Shown piece by piece: positions 46,162-59,497 of a DNA stretch of 64,000 nucleotides; within the stretch, counting starts at the first letter, position 1, and the number at the start of each line of letters is the position of its first letter. The position numbers and the translations under genes were made by a program. The notes beneath the pieces were generated by a model. The model searched no databases, had not been told where the DNA came from, and saw only the letters and a list, made by a program, of their open reading frames with translations. This DNA is from Gonatopus flavifemur (lineage: Eukaryota > Arthropoda > Insecta > Hymenoptera > Dryinidae), in NCBI GenBank assembly GCA_018340375.1, contig JAFFJZ010000006.1:29580001-29644000 (forward strand). The letters are read 5' to 3'.

Positions 46162-48214
46162 TATTTCAGTTCCATGTATCGTATAATTTATCAAAAAACC
46201 AGAAAGTTTTCCAGATGCTTATGAAAATTATTTTTTTTTCTTATCAAATTTTCGATGTTTGATTGCGCAAACAAACAAGCTTTGGAACCAACTTTCAAAA
46301 GAATGGTTAAGTTGACCCGATGAACAAAACCTGACAGAAAACCATTAGAAAAGTCAAAAACCGCGGAAAACAGATGAACTCTCAATCGATACTTCTTTCA
46401 CAGGGGACAGATTTTTTCAGCAGAAAACCAGCTGCTTTCTATTGCGAAAACAAAAAAAATTCTATTGCGATGAAACATGTTTCCGCGTTGAAAATTCCCT
46501 ATTGATACCAATTAGGAATTTTTTCATCAAATCGAACATACTTGCCATCAACAATTCTCATAACGAACACCTATTTAATCCTATTACCGAAAAGAAGTTA
46601 TCGGAAATTATAGATGAAGGGACAAAAGCACTTACTCTCATCCGATGAATTTTTTCTGCTAATAGGATTTAAAAGGTATTTTTCATCAGGGAAATCCTCT
46701 GCGGGACGAGACGAGACGATTAATATCCACTCCGCGACAAAAATTCAAATGGTTCAAGTCTCGTAGCAAAGTACTACGATAGAAACTCGTCTGTAAATTC
46801 GATTGAACGGTGCACAGAGAGGGAAAAGGTTTTTCCTGATCTCGAAACAAATGTGTACTTGGCGTGAGAACATTTTCATCAAGTCACGGTATTTGATTTG
46901 AAATTGAGACAAAATTGTTCTCAATTACAGGGATATCGAATCGAACCCGATCGATCCAAAATTTTCTCGAATTTCTTGGAAAATATCATAATTCATGAAT
47001 TTTTGGCGTTGTTCTGACCCGAGTCGAAATGTTTACGTGAACGAACCTCTTGAAGTCTCATAATTTCTTGGACTTTTATAAAGAAGTATGGTACTTTTAG
47101 AGGTATCTTAACGTAAATATTTTGACTCTGGTTAGACCAACGGCAAAAATCCATAAATTATGGTCATTTTATATCTCGTGAAAACAGCTCCCGATTTCAT
47201 TTCTGTACTCACCATTGAATATGAAAATGTGCAAACTTCTTCCTCAGTTCCAAAAAATCTGGATGAAACCAGATTGTATTGGAATAAAACAAAATTCACA
47301 ACTCGAAGTTGGTTTATTTTTTGCAAATTCGATAGAATTTTTTGTTTCTCCGTGCTTGGCGTGGAGAAGCTATGGCGTCTCTTGATATCCCGATCGGAAG
47401 AACCCTATGGATGAAAGAAATGAATAATATACAAAGTTCGAACAGCAAAATTATATTTCTTTTTCTTGCGTTTCCCTGCCGACACAGAATTCTTCTTCCC
47501 GCGAAGAAAAATTAAATACCAAAGTAGACGAGAGACCGAACGAAAGGCCGAACTTATAAGTGTAATTACCATTTCATTTTCCGATCTCGTCCCTTATTCG
47601 ATTCTACGCGTATTCACAGAGACACATCATCGAAGCATCTCGGAAGCCGAAGTTCGTTCTTTCATCGAGGGATTAATTGGGAAGCAAGATGTGTATATGT
47701 TTCAGCAAAGCTAACGCTATATAATTATCAGTGGACGACTATATGTTTGACCATTTTTATATGTACATTTTACATACGTGTATAAATTATAAGTGAGTGG
47801 AAAAGTGAGCGTTTGTGTACGTGTATATGAGGATGTATATACACGCCTGCTTCAAGAGTGAATGACTTTGAAGATCAGCTGCCCACGAATGATTCACGCT
47901 GCCTACGCGATTTACTACATTGCTGTAAGTGCTGGCACGAACCGTAAATACTGATAAGCAGTATAAATAGGTTTTTATTTATTACCGGGTCAACGTTTAT
48001 TATTGGCCACACATTTCTAAATTCTTTCCAACGTTTCTTTTTCTCCTCGTTCTTCGTAGACAAAAATGGGGATATGAGAAGGGTCTGGGAAGAAAAATGA
48101 AATTATGTCATTGGTGTTGTGAAGCTCTATGTTATGAGCTTCTATTTTATACGTCTTCGTGTATTTTTGGTGTTTTGAATTGGATAAACAATTTTAGTCT
48201 TCTACTTTCCGCTC
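46162..48214. other. Non-coding stretch, no gene recognised
   Basis: An open frame at 47466-47714 follows a modest acceptor-like tract (TTTCCCTGCCGACACAG near 47487), but its peptide is unrecognised. Confidence 0.4.
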
Positions 48215-48223
48215 TATGCCTCA

Positions 48224-48880
48224 CAGTGGGAAATTTTTGGTGATGTATTTATTGACAAAAATCAACCTACAACCCAATTTTCATTCGATGCTGATGAATT
48301 TTCTTTTAAAAAACCTCAGAAAGAGTTCTACGTTTGGAGCAATCCGATATTTATACAATTTAACAAAAACTCGATAAATTTCCAATAAAAAAATATCGCT
48401 CTTTAGTGATGAAAATCCTCGAATTTTCAATAGTTAGGAGCTATATAAAGTTGTCTTTCTAAGACTAAAGTTTTCTTGAGTCTTTTCTGCTATCCAACAA
48501 CCAACTTTGATTTTGAGAAAGTTATTTCTATTCACAAATAAAAATTCTTGATCTTCTGGTGAATTATGTAATTTCTATCAGATTTCTATAGCATTTGTTT
48601 GCTTCTCCATCACAAGTATCAGTACTTTCATGTGAAGAAATATGTTTCGTCACGTAAAACAGGAAAAACGTTTCTTTTTAGACAAATAATGATTCACTCG
48701 TTCACCAAATCTTCTTTTTCAATTTTGATTCGAATTCTCCTCTAGTTCCGGAAATGCCGCAGTGATACGTTCAAGGGGAACCCTTTCTGAGTATCCTGAA
48801 ATGAAATTCATGAGCATCGTATGAAAATTGAGTTGTAGGCTGATTTTTGTCCAACATGAATCCACCAAAATTTCCCACTG
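48224..48880. mobile_element. hAT-like non-autonomous element, CAGTGGGAAATTTT ends
   Basis: Left end CAGTGGGAAATTTTTGGTG and reverse-complemented right end CAGTGGGAAATTTTGGTG are almost identical. Complementarity continues for about 80 bp (GACAAAAATCA, CCTACAAC, CAATTTTCAT, CGATGCT words). The flanks TATGCCTCA (48215-48223) and TGCGCCTCA (48881-48889) match at 7 of 9 positions, a plausible decayed target duplication. CAG-starting ends suggest the hAT group. No transposase frame. Confidence 0.68.
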
Positions 48881-49052
48881 TGCGCCTCAAGAACCCTGGT
48901 AACACTAGATTTTTATATATATAAGATATATACAACTTTTGGGTGCTGCTTGGAAAGTACAACTTCACCATCGCAACGTGAAAAAGAATCGGACTGAGTG
49001 ACAGAATCTTAAGCTGTTGATGATGACGAACGAGTACGTTATTTGGTATCCA

Positions 49053-49277
49053 CACGGAAAAAATAATTTAGCTGCAGCAGCTAAATAGCTAGCACGGACA
49101 CGGACAGCCATTAAATTAGTTCCTGCAGCTAAATTTTGGCTGTTACCGCAAATAAATTACCTACAAATGCAAATTTTTTTGCTGTCATAGCTAAAATTTA
49201 GCTGCAGGAGCCAATTTAATGGCTGTCCGTGTCCGTGCTAGCTACTTAGCTGCTGCAGCTGAATTATTTTTTCCGTG
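49053..49277. mobile_element. Near-perfect 225-bp palindromic MITE
   Basis: CACGGAAAAAATAATTTAGC at the left is mirrored by the reverse complement CACGGAAAAAATAATTCAGC at the right. Complementarity continues almost to the centre through GCTAGCACGGACACGGACAG and CCTGCAGCTAAATTTT. The centre carries TACAAATGCAAA. Flanking bases are CA on both sides. The high arm identity suggests recent activity or gene conversion between arms. A related copy is at 39971-40145, and a relic of its TTTAGCTGC words is near 53441-53545. Confidence 0.82.
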
Positions 49278-49280
49278 CAT

Positions 49281-52200
49281 GTTTATCTGAATTGTAGCCA
49301 CCTGGGTAGAAGTAATTCATGGTATTTTGGAAGTCTTGTTAGAACCAGTCAGAACCTAGTCAAGCCCTGACAAGAACTAAGAACCACCGGCGAGTTCCTT
49401 GGACATAAATATCGCAAAGCTATATCCTTCAATTACCATTTCAATTACTCTCTCAGAATAGTGGCTCAACAATGAGCCAACTACTCAGTAACACCAATGC
49501 GCGTAAAATATAAGTTTCTGGAACATTTCAATACTCTGCGAACATTCTGAGAATGCTCGGCGAAGATTTTGCGCTACTATAGGGCTAAACCAATTTCTGG
49601 TTTCATAGACAGCTACTTATGCACCCCTCTCTCGAATGACGTTTATTGCTCAGTAATATGCGTTTATCAAGATTCCTCGCTAGGGGTTGATGCAGGAAAA
49701 TCAATGTTTGTATTCACTTATGTTATAATCTCACGCTCCTGAAGAATTGAATAAGTTGAAGAATCATTCGATACTTCTTATTTTCTCTTCTTGCGTTATG
49801 GATTCAAAACTCCCCTTATATATATATTATCTCCCGGTTTTAATGATATTTTCCAATTGATATGATAATTTTTATGAATCAAAAACCTTGAAAAAAATCG
49901 TCTGATTTGCCGCAACATTTTTTTTTCATTACTTTAATACTCATGCGTTACTACATTGCAGCACGCGATTACCCACAATTTTTTGACGTAATGTTCTAAA
50001 CTCACGTGTAGGTATCAACTTTTTCTTCAGATTTTATCAATTTTTACACGGAAAAATATAAATTTGGGGATAAGCCTCCCCTGCTTGAATAAAACCAGAA
50101 CAAGATTGCATTTCTTGTAAAGTTTCTTTTTACGATCGTTCAATTTTGGAAATTATGAGAACACAATGTCGAGAAAAATTCATAAACCGAGTAATTTGAA
50201 ATTTTTCTAGTTTCGTTCCTCCCAATTCTCACGTGTCCGAAGTTCTTTTAAGTTCAACAATTATCAGCAGCAACGAAAAATTCTCGAAACTTCATTCTCA
50301 AATATTTTCCTTCGTTCGAGGAACTCGTTTAAAGGCGGGATTAGATACCGTCTGGATGCTGACCGGATTCTTATCTGTGAGGGAATCAATATTGACTCAA
50401 CATAAATTATCTGTCCAGTTGCTTGCATTCGCCCATTTCCTCACGACATTTTTCTCCAGCATCCTCTCGATCGCACAATTAAATATTTTCTCAAGTCGAA
50501 CGATTCACGACTGCCAATTCAATTCGTATCGTACAATTTGGAAAATATTATAGATCCCTTTTCCATCCTCCAACGTGAATCGAGAACAAAATCGAAAAAT
50601 AAAATCCGAAACTTGAAATAATATACAGTGTAACCAGATCGCTTACCTGTACATTATCACCAACTATTAATTTTCGCCGATGTATCTGAAACCATCATCG
50701 AATAATCACTTTCGATTATCGATCGGAACGATCGAAAAACACAAACCCATTTGTTGTTCAATTTTTTTACCTTTCATTCTTGTTCTTATTAACGCATACG
50801 TTTCATGTTTTACTTTGTATTCGTCCTTTTGATTCTCTCCCCTTATATCTACTTTATAATCACCTTGATCCGCTCCTCTTCTGCTTCTTCATCTTCTTCT
50901 TCTTCTTCTCCTTCTGCTTCTTCAGATTAATTTGCAAATTAACGCTGCCTGGTGCAACGTGACACGACTTATCCGTGCAAACCAGTAATTAACCACGATC
51001 GTTCGTTCGATAACACGCGGGCGCACAGCTTTGTATTCAACTTTTTTATTTTTCTTATTTATTTATTCATTCTTCTTTCTCTGCTCCTTCTTGATAAATG
51101 GTCAGTACTTCTAACCCTCTTTCTGTGACTTCAAACAACTACTAACTGCAAATATTCGATACTTTATATCACAAGAAAAAACCGATTCCTTGATCCAAAC
51201 GTAGTGGGTAATGTAAATCCTTCGTTATCAGTTGAAATTCCAATGATTCGAAATGAATTCTCAACTAATTAGTTACATGAACAATACTGAGTTGTAATTT
51301 TTCATCGTTCCGGAATGCCTCAACTCCGAATGATGTATAATTTATTTTGAATCGGATCGAATTATCCTTTCGAAATATTTTCTGTTATTCATAAATGATT
51401 TATCCTGTTGTGACTTACTTACTCTCGAGAAGTAAAATATTTTATAGTATAGGATTAGGTGTGAAACGAGGTGTTTATTATTGACATTAGAACTTCTCTT
51501 CGATTCAAGCTGTTCTCGACAATGAAAAGATGAATAAAAGTATTCAAGATGATCTCGGATTAGGACCAAGACAACGCAAAACAGGTACCGATTTCAGATA
51601 CGAACTAAGTCAGGTACGGAACGAAATGAGACTTGGAAGGAAACACGATCGTAAACATTTTCTCGCAAAGTCGAATTCTATGACCTCCTGATTCATCGCT
51701 TTTTATGTTATTAGGAGAGGACAGTTCCGCCAAAGGAATTATAAGACACGAATCAGTTTAAAAACTTACTAGAGTTTGAAATATTTGATTTTTCAACATC
51801 TCTCCGATTGAATTACATTTCTCCGTCCAGAATTAGAAATTTACCCCAAGATATGGGGTGGGATGGAATCCTGAATTCACCTGAACAGATCCCTCCGCTA
51901 TCGATATGATTCGTATTACAAAATACTCTAAATCCATGCGAGATTAGTTCCCAATTCGTACGAAATGGCATTTACCACTATTTTAACCCTCGATATTATC
52001 GATTTTTCTTTCTATACATAATTGAAAATATATATAAATCCCCAAACACAATTCTATAAAACTCATATTTTTCATTTAAAAGCATTTCACAATAAATATT
52101 TGACAATCCACTGAAATCCCAAAACGAAAGATTCGATAGTTAAATATAATAAATTCAAAAGTATTGTTTCCATCCATCCATCAATAACACATGTTGTAAC

Positions 52201-52913
52201 ATCAGGGAATTTTTTCGTGATACCATCATTGATTCCGTATTACAATAAAATCCAACGAATCGAGGGGAACATCTATCGCAAAATATCCGAGGAAATTGTT
52301 TTATTGTTCCGATATATCTTTCTGATTTGAAATAAAAATAGAACGATGTGTGTCGACAGATGCTTCATGAAATTCCAATATTTTCTTTCTATTTCCAATT
52401 TGAAAACACGGAAAGGAAATTTCGGTCGTTCGTGTGTGGACGAAAAAAATAGTGCGACGTTCATTCTCTTTTATCGATCGAATTGCCGTGATTTGACGAG
52501 GCAAAAAGAACGTTCCGATGCAATTAGCTACACGTGACCGATTTTCCAGTGATTTTCTGGCATCGTGGCACTAGTCGCAAGATCATAGTGTGTGTGTATA
52601 TATGTATATGCACATGTATATACGGTAGAAGACGTGCGCCGTTCGGGTGGCTGACGTCCGTTTATATACCGGGTGCGCTAAATATGCGTTTCCGCATTGT
52701 GATACAACGTCACTCTACTGAGACTGGGATAACCAAGTGCTGACCTCAATTCATTCACCCTTAATTGCTTATGCGTTCTGGTTACTTTTCACGAATACCG
52801 GGTTGATTATCTTTTGTTAACGATATGTGGAGGATTTAATCAATCATGACATTATTGGTTATGCGCCATAGTTCCATGCAATCGATTGACCGCAGGGTAA
52901 ATTATTTCGCGTA
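49281..52913. other. Non-coding stretch with an orphan transposon end
   Basis: TTTACACGGAAAAATATAAA near 50044 looks like a left end of the CACGG family without a partner. A CTT-rich microsatellite is at 50875-50926. Open frames (for example 50233-50553, 106 codons) are unrecognised. Confidence 0.4.
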
Positions 52914-52985
52914 TACCCTTGTGGGAATATATTCACGTCAAAGTATGCCAAGTAGGGCAGCTAAATTATGCCGAAAAAGCTGGTA
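52914..52985 (+). mobile_element. Left end of a CCCTTGTG-family element
   Basis: TACCCTTGTGGGAATATATT followed by CACGTCAAAGTATGCC and GGCAGCTAAATTATGCC matches the left end at 30320. No right end could be paired nearby, so this is a fragment or a solo terminus. Confidence 0.45.
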
Positions 52986-55739
52986 CTTCAAATAAATTTA
53001 CCTGATTATTGGGCAAACCATTAGTTTCATACCCTGTAAAAAATTGTGCAGAGTTTTTCATCCCTACGAAAATTGTTTGTTCATCAGAAATGGGGAATTC
53101 TTCTTGCCCTACGAAGGAATAGTCTGCCATGTGATTATTGAATCCTGCGCAAGGCCCCACGTTTTCATCCAGTACTCAATTTTCAAAGATCTAATAATGG
53201 ACGTCATTAAGGTGTAATTACTGACTTCTATGGCCCAGTAATGCACCATTATTTGACCAACTAATGAATCATGAATGTAAATCCTCTATTTGTCATGAGA
53301 AAACAATTCCTCTATGATAAGAAGACTCCACAAAGTGTTTACAGTATACTTTTTTCTAGCAAGGACTCCCAATTCCTCAGATTTGTATACATCTTCAATA
53401 AAATGCATATCTTATTTACCTGGAATAAGGTAATTAGCTGTGAATTTCAGTTTCTGCAGCGAAATTTTAGCTCATGTTGCTAATAAATTATCTGTCCTGC
53501 GAGTGCCAGAATATTCAACCATATGATAGCTAAAATTGAGTCAATACAGTCGAAAATCTCTCTCCGTTTGTGAAACACAAATGTCATGATATCTCATTCT
53601 TAGAAAATTCTTCCCCACCAATGCTTTCCTTATTTACGAGTAATATACGCTCATTGTTTAGAGATCTTATTCTCGAGTTATTCTCAACTCATCAAATATA
53701 ACTTCAAGGAATACATAGAAATTACACATGTCAATGTTATCGTATTATTACAATATTGACTTTTATAATACATGTATATATAAAGTTAGATCAACGATTT
53801 TTTATGACCTTCGTATACGTATGGTTAGATAATCAAATCGAAAGGAAACGAACAACAACAGAACAAGAAGAAGAAGAAGAAGAAGAAGAAGAAACGCAGA
53901 AATATAAACGGACAATGATAAGAAAAAAACCAGCTAGAGAATTGGTATTTGATGATTCCACAGACCGGTGTGCTGATTTAGTGAATCTATTTTCACATAC
54001 TAATTACGCATCTATAATAACTTTTGTGCTCAAAAGACGACGGATGAAGAGAGATGGTAGAATTCTAATAGCAGCCCGTCGCCAGTTGGTTGGCGACAAG
54101 CTCAGTCTGTGTTTACACCGCGGTTACAAGACTAAACTTGCCTTAGGAATAATTATATACACAACACACATATGCTTAATGAAGTTCGATGACTGTGACA
54201 GTTTTTATGGATGGAAACTTTCCAAATAAAGATTTTTAGTTAGGATCTGAAATATAAAACTCCAGTTTCGTTGAGAGGAACGATGAAAGTCCTATTGTTG
54301 CGGTGAATAGATCGACGAGGGTGTTGATGAGAGAAAAAGTACATTTGTGAACTAAGTGTTTCAGGTGTAGTTTCCTAGAATCCCCTTCCTAGAAACTGTC
54401 TTCCTAGAAGTTTTTTGAAACGGGGGAACTATTCCTCAAGGGCCGAAAGAATTTTGATGTAACGAAGTGTGGAAATTACGTCGATTCTGTGGCCGAAAGT
54501 TGACAGAATAGCCGATATGTCAATGCACTTTCCACCATCTCGAGAACAGCTCTTACCGTCACACGGTTAGTATAATATTGCGAGTAGCGGGTATGATATG
54601 ATTAGAATGGAAGGTTGTTTGAAAAGAAAAGGGGCGAAAAAATAAGGATTAATCGGTGAAAGTGTTGAATTATCACGTATACGGTGCAAGTATGTTGGAA
54701 TTTGAGTTTCCAGCTTTGCTTCGTATGATGACATTTAAAATGTATTGAGTTGCGTATAATTCCAATCACATCAATCTAACTTTCAAATCGACGTAACTCA
54801 GAGTTTGTTATTTACGAGGATCATTGATTCATGAAATTTCAAGGTGCAATTTAAAGGTCGTTGGTGTATGTAATGCAATATTATCACAAGCGAATGCAGA
54901 AATGATACGTTTTCGTCAAACAAAGTTTCGTTAAAGGCAATTGAAAATAATTGGCGTCCGGCATTGATGGTTGTTCCAAGCAAAAGTATATATACATATA
55001 TATATTTTTTATAGCAAAAAAGAGATGAGAATCTTTCAACCATCCTTTGTTATCAATTTCCCAACGGTATTTCTAAAGTGAAAGTTTGGGTGATAGTAAT
55101 GAAAGCATGAACTTATCACGCTTCAGTTCTTCTCTTACTTCATTATCTCCCAGAGAATTATTCTCTCGGATTTTAAGGATCATTGGATGAACAAATTCGA
55201 CTTTATTGAATTTATGAAGACAAAATTTGTCGATTGGTTTGAATTTGGTGCATCTTTTCTTCAATTTTGACTATAAAGAGGATAGTTATTCATCGGATGA
55301 ATTTCTTTGGTTAATAATAGAATTTCAAAAGTGTTCTCTCCGTCAGGAGTATGAAAATTTGAATCGTTCAACTCTCGTAATATTCTACACCGATAAAACC
55401 TCATTTGTAAAGCAATTCAACAGGGAAGTAAGGAAATTTATAATCCATCGATCAATTGTTTTCATCTTGGTGTTTGAACTGTGCGAGCATTCACAAAAGA
55501 TCTCGATTGCATGCTCGTTTTCCAATAGATTTGGATTTCGGAACAATCCATTGAAAATCAATTCATCAAGAAAATTTGATTAATTCTGAAATTCAACATT
55601 CAACTCCGCACTTGATAGGTTTCAATGATTCATTCTCAGGCATCTTGATTCGAAATTTAAGATCGAATTATCGATCTCGTTGAATCAGGTTCACATTGGA
55701 TACTTTTAGTGTCATACTTTCCCATATAAAAATCTTCAG
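52986..55739. other. Non-coding stretch, no gene recognised
   Basis: A GAA microsatellite at 53865-53893 inflates a 157-codon open frame (53756-54229) that has no recognisable domain and low-complexity glutamate. An imperfect hairpin (AAGGTGTAATTACTG / CAGTAATGCACCATT) is near 53210-53260. Confidence 0.4.
53865..53893 (+). repeat. (GAA)n microsatellite
   Basis: About nine GAA units within a longer open frame; the frame is probably artefactual. Confidence 0.9.
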
Positions 55740-56045
55740 GCTCCGCCAATGCTGACGACGGAATATAGCTAGACGCAAGGCTGCCAGCCAAAGCTGGGCA
55801 ATCTATGTAGGGACAAGGATGGTTGACAATGGTCTAAACATTGTACCAATATGGGAAGTCATAAATCGACTTCATTGATCCATCATTGATCATTGGCTGC
55901 GCCACGCTTGGCCCACCCTTCAACCAATATTGCTTGAAGGAAAAAGCATGCTTTCAACAGAGGCTCTCTAGGGCTTGGCGGGACACTGCTCCAAGCATTA
56001 GGCAACTCTGAATGACAATGGATTCCCATGTTGCACCAAGAATGG
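55740..56045. repeat. GC-rich repeat island, left part
   Basis: Composition rises sharply here, with repeated GCTTGG, TTGGCC and AAGCTGGGCAA words. TGGCTGCGCCACGCTTGGCC near 55893 resembles AGTTGCGCCATGCCTGGTAG near 56641. Some form of decayed repeat is likely. The overlapping minus-strand frame has no recognisable domain. Confidence 0.45.
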
Positions 56046-56049
56046 GTCG

Positions 56050-56150
56050 TAGCTTGGTCCAGCTTGAGCAATAGCTTGGCTCAGCTTGGGCGATGGCCTC
56101 GCTCAGTTTAGGCGTTAGCTTGACTCGACTTGAGTAATAGCTTGGCTAAG
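56050..56150 (+). repeat. 22-bp tandem repeat, about 4.5 units
   Basis: Units such as TAGCTTGGCTCAGCTTGGGC plus GA, and TAGCTTGACTCGACTTGAGT plus AA, follow each other at about 22-nt spacing. Each unit itself contains two AGCTTG-like halves. Divergence among units suggests an old array. Confidence 0.7.
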
Positions 56151-56457
56151 AGTGAAACTTCCTTCTCAAACAGCAAATTACAATAACTCTCACCAGAGTG
56201 ATGCTTGTTTCCTGCGAGTAGCGAACCAAGCATTCAATCAATATATAAGTCTCCTTTGAAGATTCCATGACAGAAATAATTCTTCATCTGTTTCTAGACC
56301 CGCCTACTTCTACGCCAGGACCACCGGATTTACGTCATTCATCAGTTTAAACTAATCAGAAAAATTACATGTTGAAATTCTCCGACATTCATTTCGTTCA
56401 ATCGAAATGATAGAATGGATTTTTTATTTTATTTTCAATTACAATAAAAAATAAAAG

Positions 56458-56714
56458 TGACCATTGGCATGAGATGGGCGCAACCCTGCCGCAAGATTGC
56501 TACAGCGTTGGCTCATCCTTGGCGAACAAATTTTTGTATGGTCTGCCATTGACGGCATATGCTATCACAACCCTGTTTCCAGTGTTGGGTCTTGATTGTG
56601 GAAACAAATGGGCTGAGGCTGAAATGATGTTATCATTTCAGAGTTGCGCCATGCCTGGTAGCCTAGGCTCGGCCCATCTTGGTGAGCCTTGCGGCAACCT
56701 AGCGCCCATGGTCA
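56458..56714. repeat. GC-rich inverted repeat
   Basis: The left part (GACCATTGGCATGAGATGGG then CGCAACCCTGCCGCAAG) is complementary to the right part, whose reverse complement reads TGACCATGGGCGCTAGGTTG then CCGCAAGG. The left arm has extra bases after GACCAT. It is probably a decayed foldback sharing vocabulary with the island to its left and with 27573-27647. Confidence 0.5.
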
Positions 56715-57660
56715 ATCTTTACCCGGGTTTATACTTGAAACTATTCTTCTTTCTCTGATCTCAGAAAAAAGAAACCTCTAAAACACGAATCAGGCTGATC
56801 GCTGCGTTACAAAATCACAAACTACCATCAATTCGAATCAAAACAAATATCTAAAATTAACATCTCATTTCTAGAACACTTCTGTACAATTTTTAATTTG
56901 ACACAGAATTGATATTCATAATTCTACGTCTTTTTATTTTTTTCTTGTTATCGGTATTTGTATTACGCACGAAGAACTCAATAAATCAATTGCTCTAACT
57001 GGCTTATCATATTATTATTCTTCAGAAATTGAATGAAATATTATTGAGTATACTAATGACCTAACTTCAAAGTGGGTGAATCAAAGAGACAAAATAACTT
57101 CCATTTGAATCAACATTCGATCAGAGTTTCAAAAAGAAACACTTGATTCGATAGAATATACATACTTATAAATACGTGGGATGTCTAGGAGTTTATTAGG
57201 ATTGAAAAAAAAAGATTAAACACAGTTCTTCAGTGTCGAAATGAAGTATTTTTTTCTTCTTCGAAAGATAAGACTCGTTTGTTGCATCATTTTGACTTTC
57301 ATCGGTGGTTTCGAATTCTGAAATTCTCAAAAATGTATCTAATCAGACCTCTTTTTCAAGATTAAAGTCTTATTGTTTTCACTTGTTCTTCAATTATGTA
57401 TGTTCTTGTTGATAAAATATTTCTCTAGATGAAACTAATTATATTTATAACAAGGGTTTCATTTCCTGAACTCAATTTTGCACAGGTTCTCGCAAGAAAG
57501 GTAATGGTCGTCTACGCTGATAATTTGAATAAGCAACGAAGAAATTTTGAATAGAATTTAATTAAAGTGTTTTGAATTGAAATTTTTACAGTAACTCATT
57601 ATCACCTCAAAGAAACTTTTGAGTCCCCTCTTTGTGAATCTTTTTATCCGTTACTATCTG

Positions 57661-57897
57661 CACTGTTAGAAAAATTCTTAAATTTAATATTGATGATGAA
57701 ATTCCAAAATTTCTTTCTAAAATTCAACAATTGTTTATTAAATTTCACAAATATATTATTACAACGAAGAACAAAATTTTCAATATTGAGAAAAAAGTTC
57801 TCAACATTAAGAATTATAATAAGAAATTTAATAAAATGACTATGTAAAAAACTTTATAATATTCTGATGAAGTTTCAGGCAGATTTTTCTAACAGTG
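57661..57897. mobile_element. MITE with CACTGTTAGAAAAAT ends
   Basis: Left end CACTGTTAGAAAAATTC and reverse-complemented right end CACTGTTAGAAAAATCTGC agree for the first 15 bases. The 237-bp AT-rich interior has no frame. The target duplication is not evident. Confidence 0.65.
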
Positions 57898-58794
57898 TGG
57901 CACTTTACTTGTTTGCTGGCAAGTTACGAAAACAACCACGGACAATGCGTTGCATAAAAATACATAAGTCTTTCTGCATGATATCACGATAGAAAAATCG
58001 ATAGACTCTTGCATTTGTATTCAAAAGAAAAATTGTGTATTTCGCACACGAAACGGCGTAGACCTTATCAAGGTGGATATTCTTCTATCGAATCTCAACG
58101 ATTGAAACCAACGTATTCACTGAGTTATAACAAAATATAGTCTTCCATTTTCGATAAAATATGATCAGCCTCACAGGAACCCACGTGGACAAATTTTCAG
58201 AATTATATATAATTTTTATATAATTTTGACATTTTCTTCTACTCGGGAAATGATCATTTTATCATTGTCAATCGTAAAATTATTATAGGAATTCTTCTAA
58301 AAAGATTTTTCATCGTCAGAAATATGAAATCATCGATTTTTGTGATAAAAATCAGATGGAATGGGAAATTTTCTGACACTCGTTGCATAATACAGTAAAA
58401 TAATTGAAAAATATTCGTAAGGAAGGAATTTTTACAGTTAATAGAGTAAAAGTTAATTCATAGAAACGATACCAAGCATATATCCACGATACGCAGGGTC
58501 ATCCACGTTCGTTTGGTCACTCCTTTGTTTATATTTGAAGTTGCAGACGGCGTGGTGCATTCGTTAATTAGGCGATTATCGGTCATCGGTCATTCGATTC
58601 ATGTTTCTCTTTCGGTCCGATATCCTAACAAAGGTGAGGTTTCTTTGTTGCGAGGTTGTCCATCATCTTAATCCAAAGAGTTCGTTTGACGTACACAATG
58701 TAAAACTATTCCACGATGTTACCTCCAATCCACGTCATTCCCCATCAAACCTGAAATACATCATTTCACCCACAATAGACAATTAATACTTCCA

Positions 58795-58815
58795 AATAAT
58801 AATAATAATAATAAT
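58795..58815 (+). repeat. (AAT)n microsatellite
   Basis: Seven uninterrupted AAT units. Confidence 0.88.
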
Positions 58816-59472
58816 ATCACGGTATCGATCTTAATTCAAGCATACGTTGTTTTCTCCTTGTTTCTTTGAGCTTCTTTGTCCCTCCTTTTCTCTCTCAACA
58901 GTCCTCATTACGCCACTACCTTACAAGACACGTGTGGATATTTAAGTTTGAAATAAATATTAACTTTATGTGTGCTCAACGACGACAGTTACTCTCCGAA
59001 TACGTAATACACTGTTATTGTATCATAAAATATTACGTATATTTACATATCATCCTAATATATGTGGAATAGATTATAAATGTATAGGATAATAGTACGA
59101 TACATTAGATACATACTAATTGAAAAATAAAAAGAAAATGGAAAGTGGATACGCTACGCGTAATCACAGAAATAAAAAATTTTAATTTCTGAAAATTGTT
59201 CAACACGTCGTCTTATCTTTCGTATTGTTTTTATTTTCATTCTCTTCCGAATATGAATTCTTTTCGTGAATCCTTCGAAGGATACGTTGTTGTTTTGGAA
59301 AATTTATATACAACACGTGGAAGGAAAAATATGATTATCGACAAAACAAATAAGATTACCGAGTGAAGTTTGTGTAAAATATAAAACATTGAATTGAGTT
59401 CAAGTTATTCATTTGTATGAAATATGCATTTTTACGGTGTATTGCGCCTGATGTATGGTACACATATACACA

Positions 59473-59497
59473 CATATATATATATATATATATATAT
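59473..59497. repeat. (TA)n microsatellite
   Basis: About twelve TA units following a short CA-rich lead. Confidence 0.88.

Noticed and set aside
50233..50553. 106-codon frame
   Set aside because: Non-ATG start, no domain, AT-rich surroundings.
53756..54229. 157-codon open frame with a glutamate run
   Set aside because: The run comes from a GAA microsatellite; the rest has no recognisable domain, conserved motif or good start support.
58547..58633. 87-nt interval with acceptor-like TTGCAG and donor-like AAG|GTGAGG, open in one frame (GVVHSLIRRLSVIGHSIHVS)
   Set aside because: An open frame of this length is expected often by chance, and the peptide and context give no further support.
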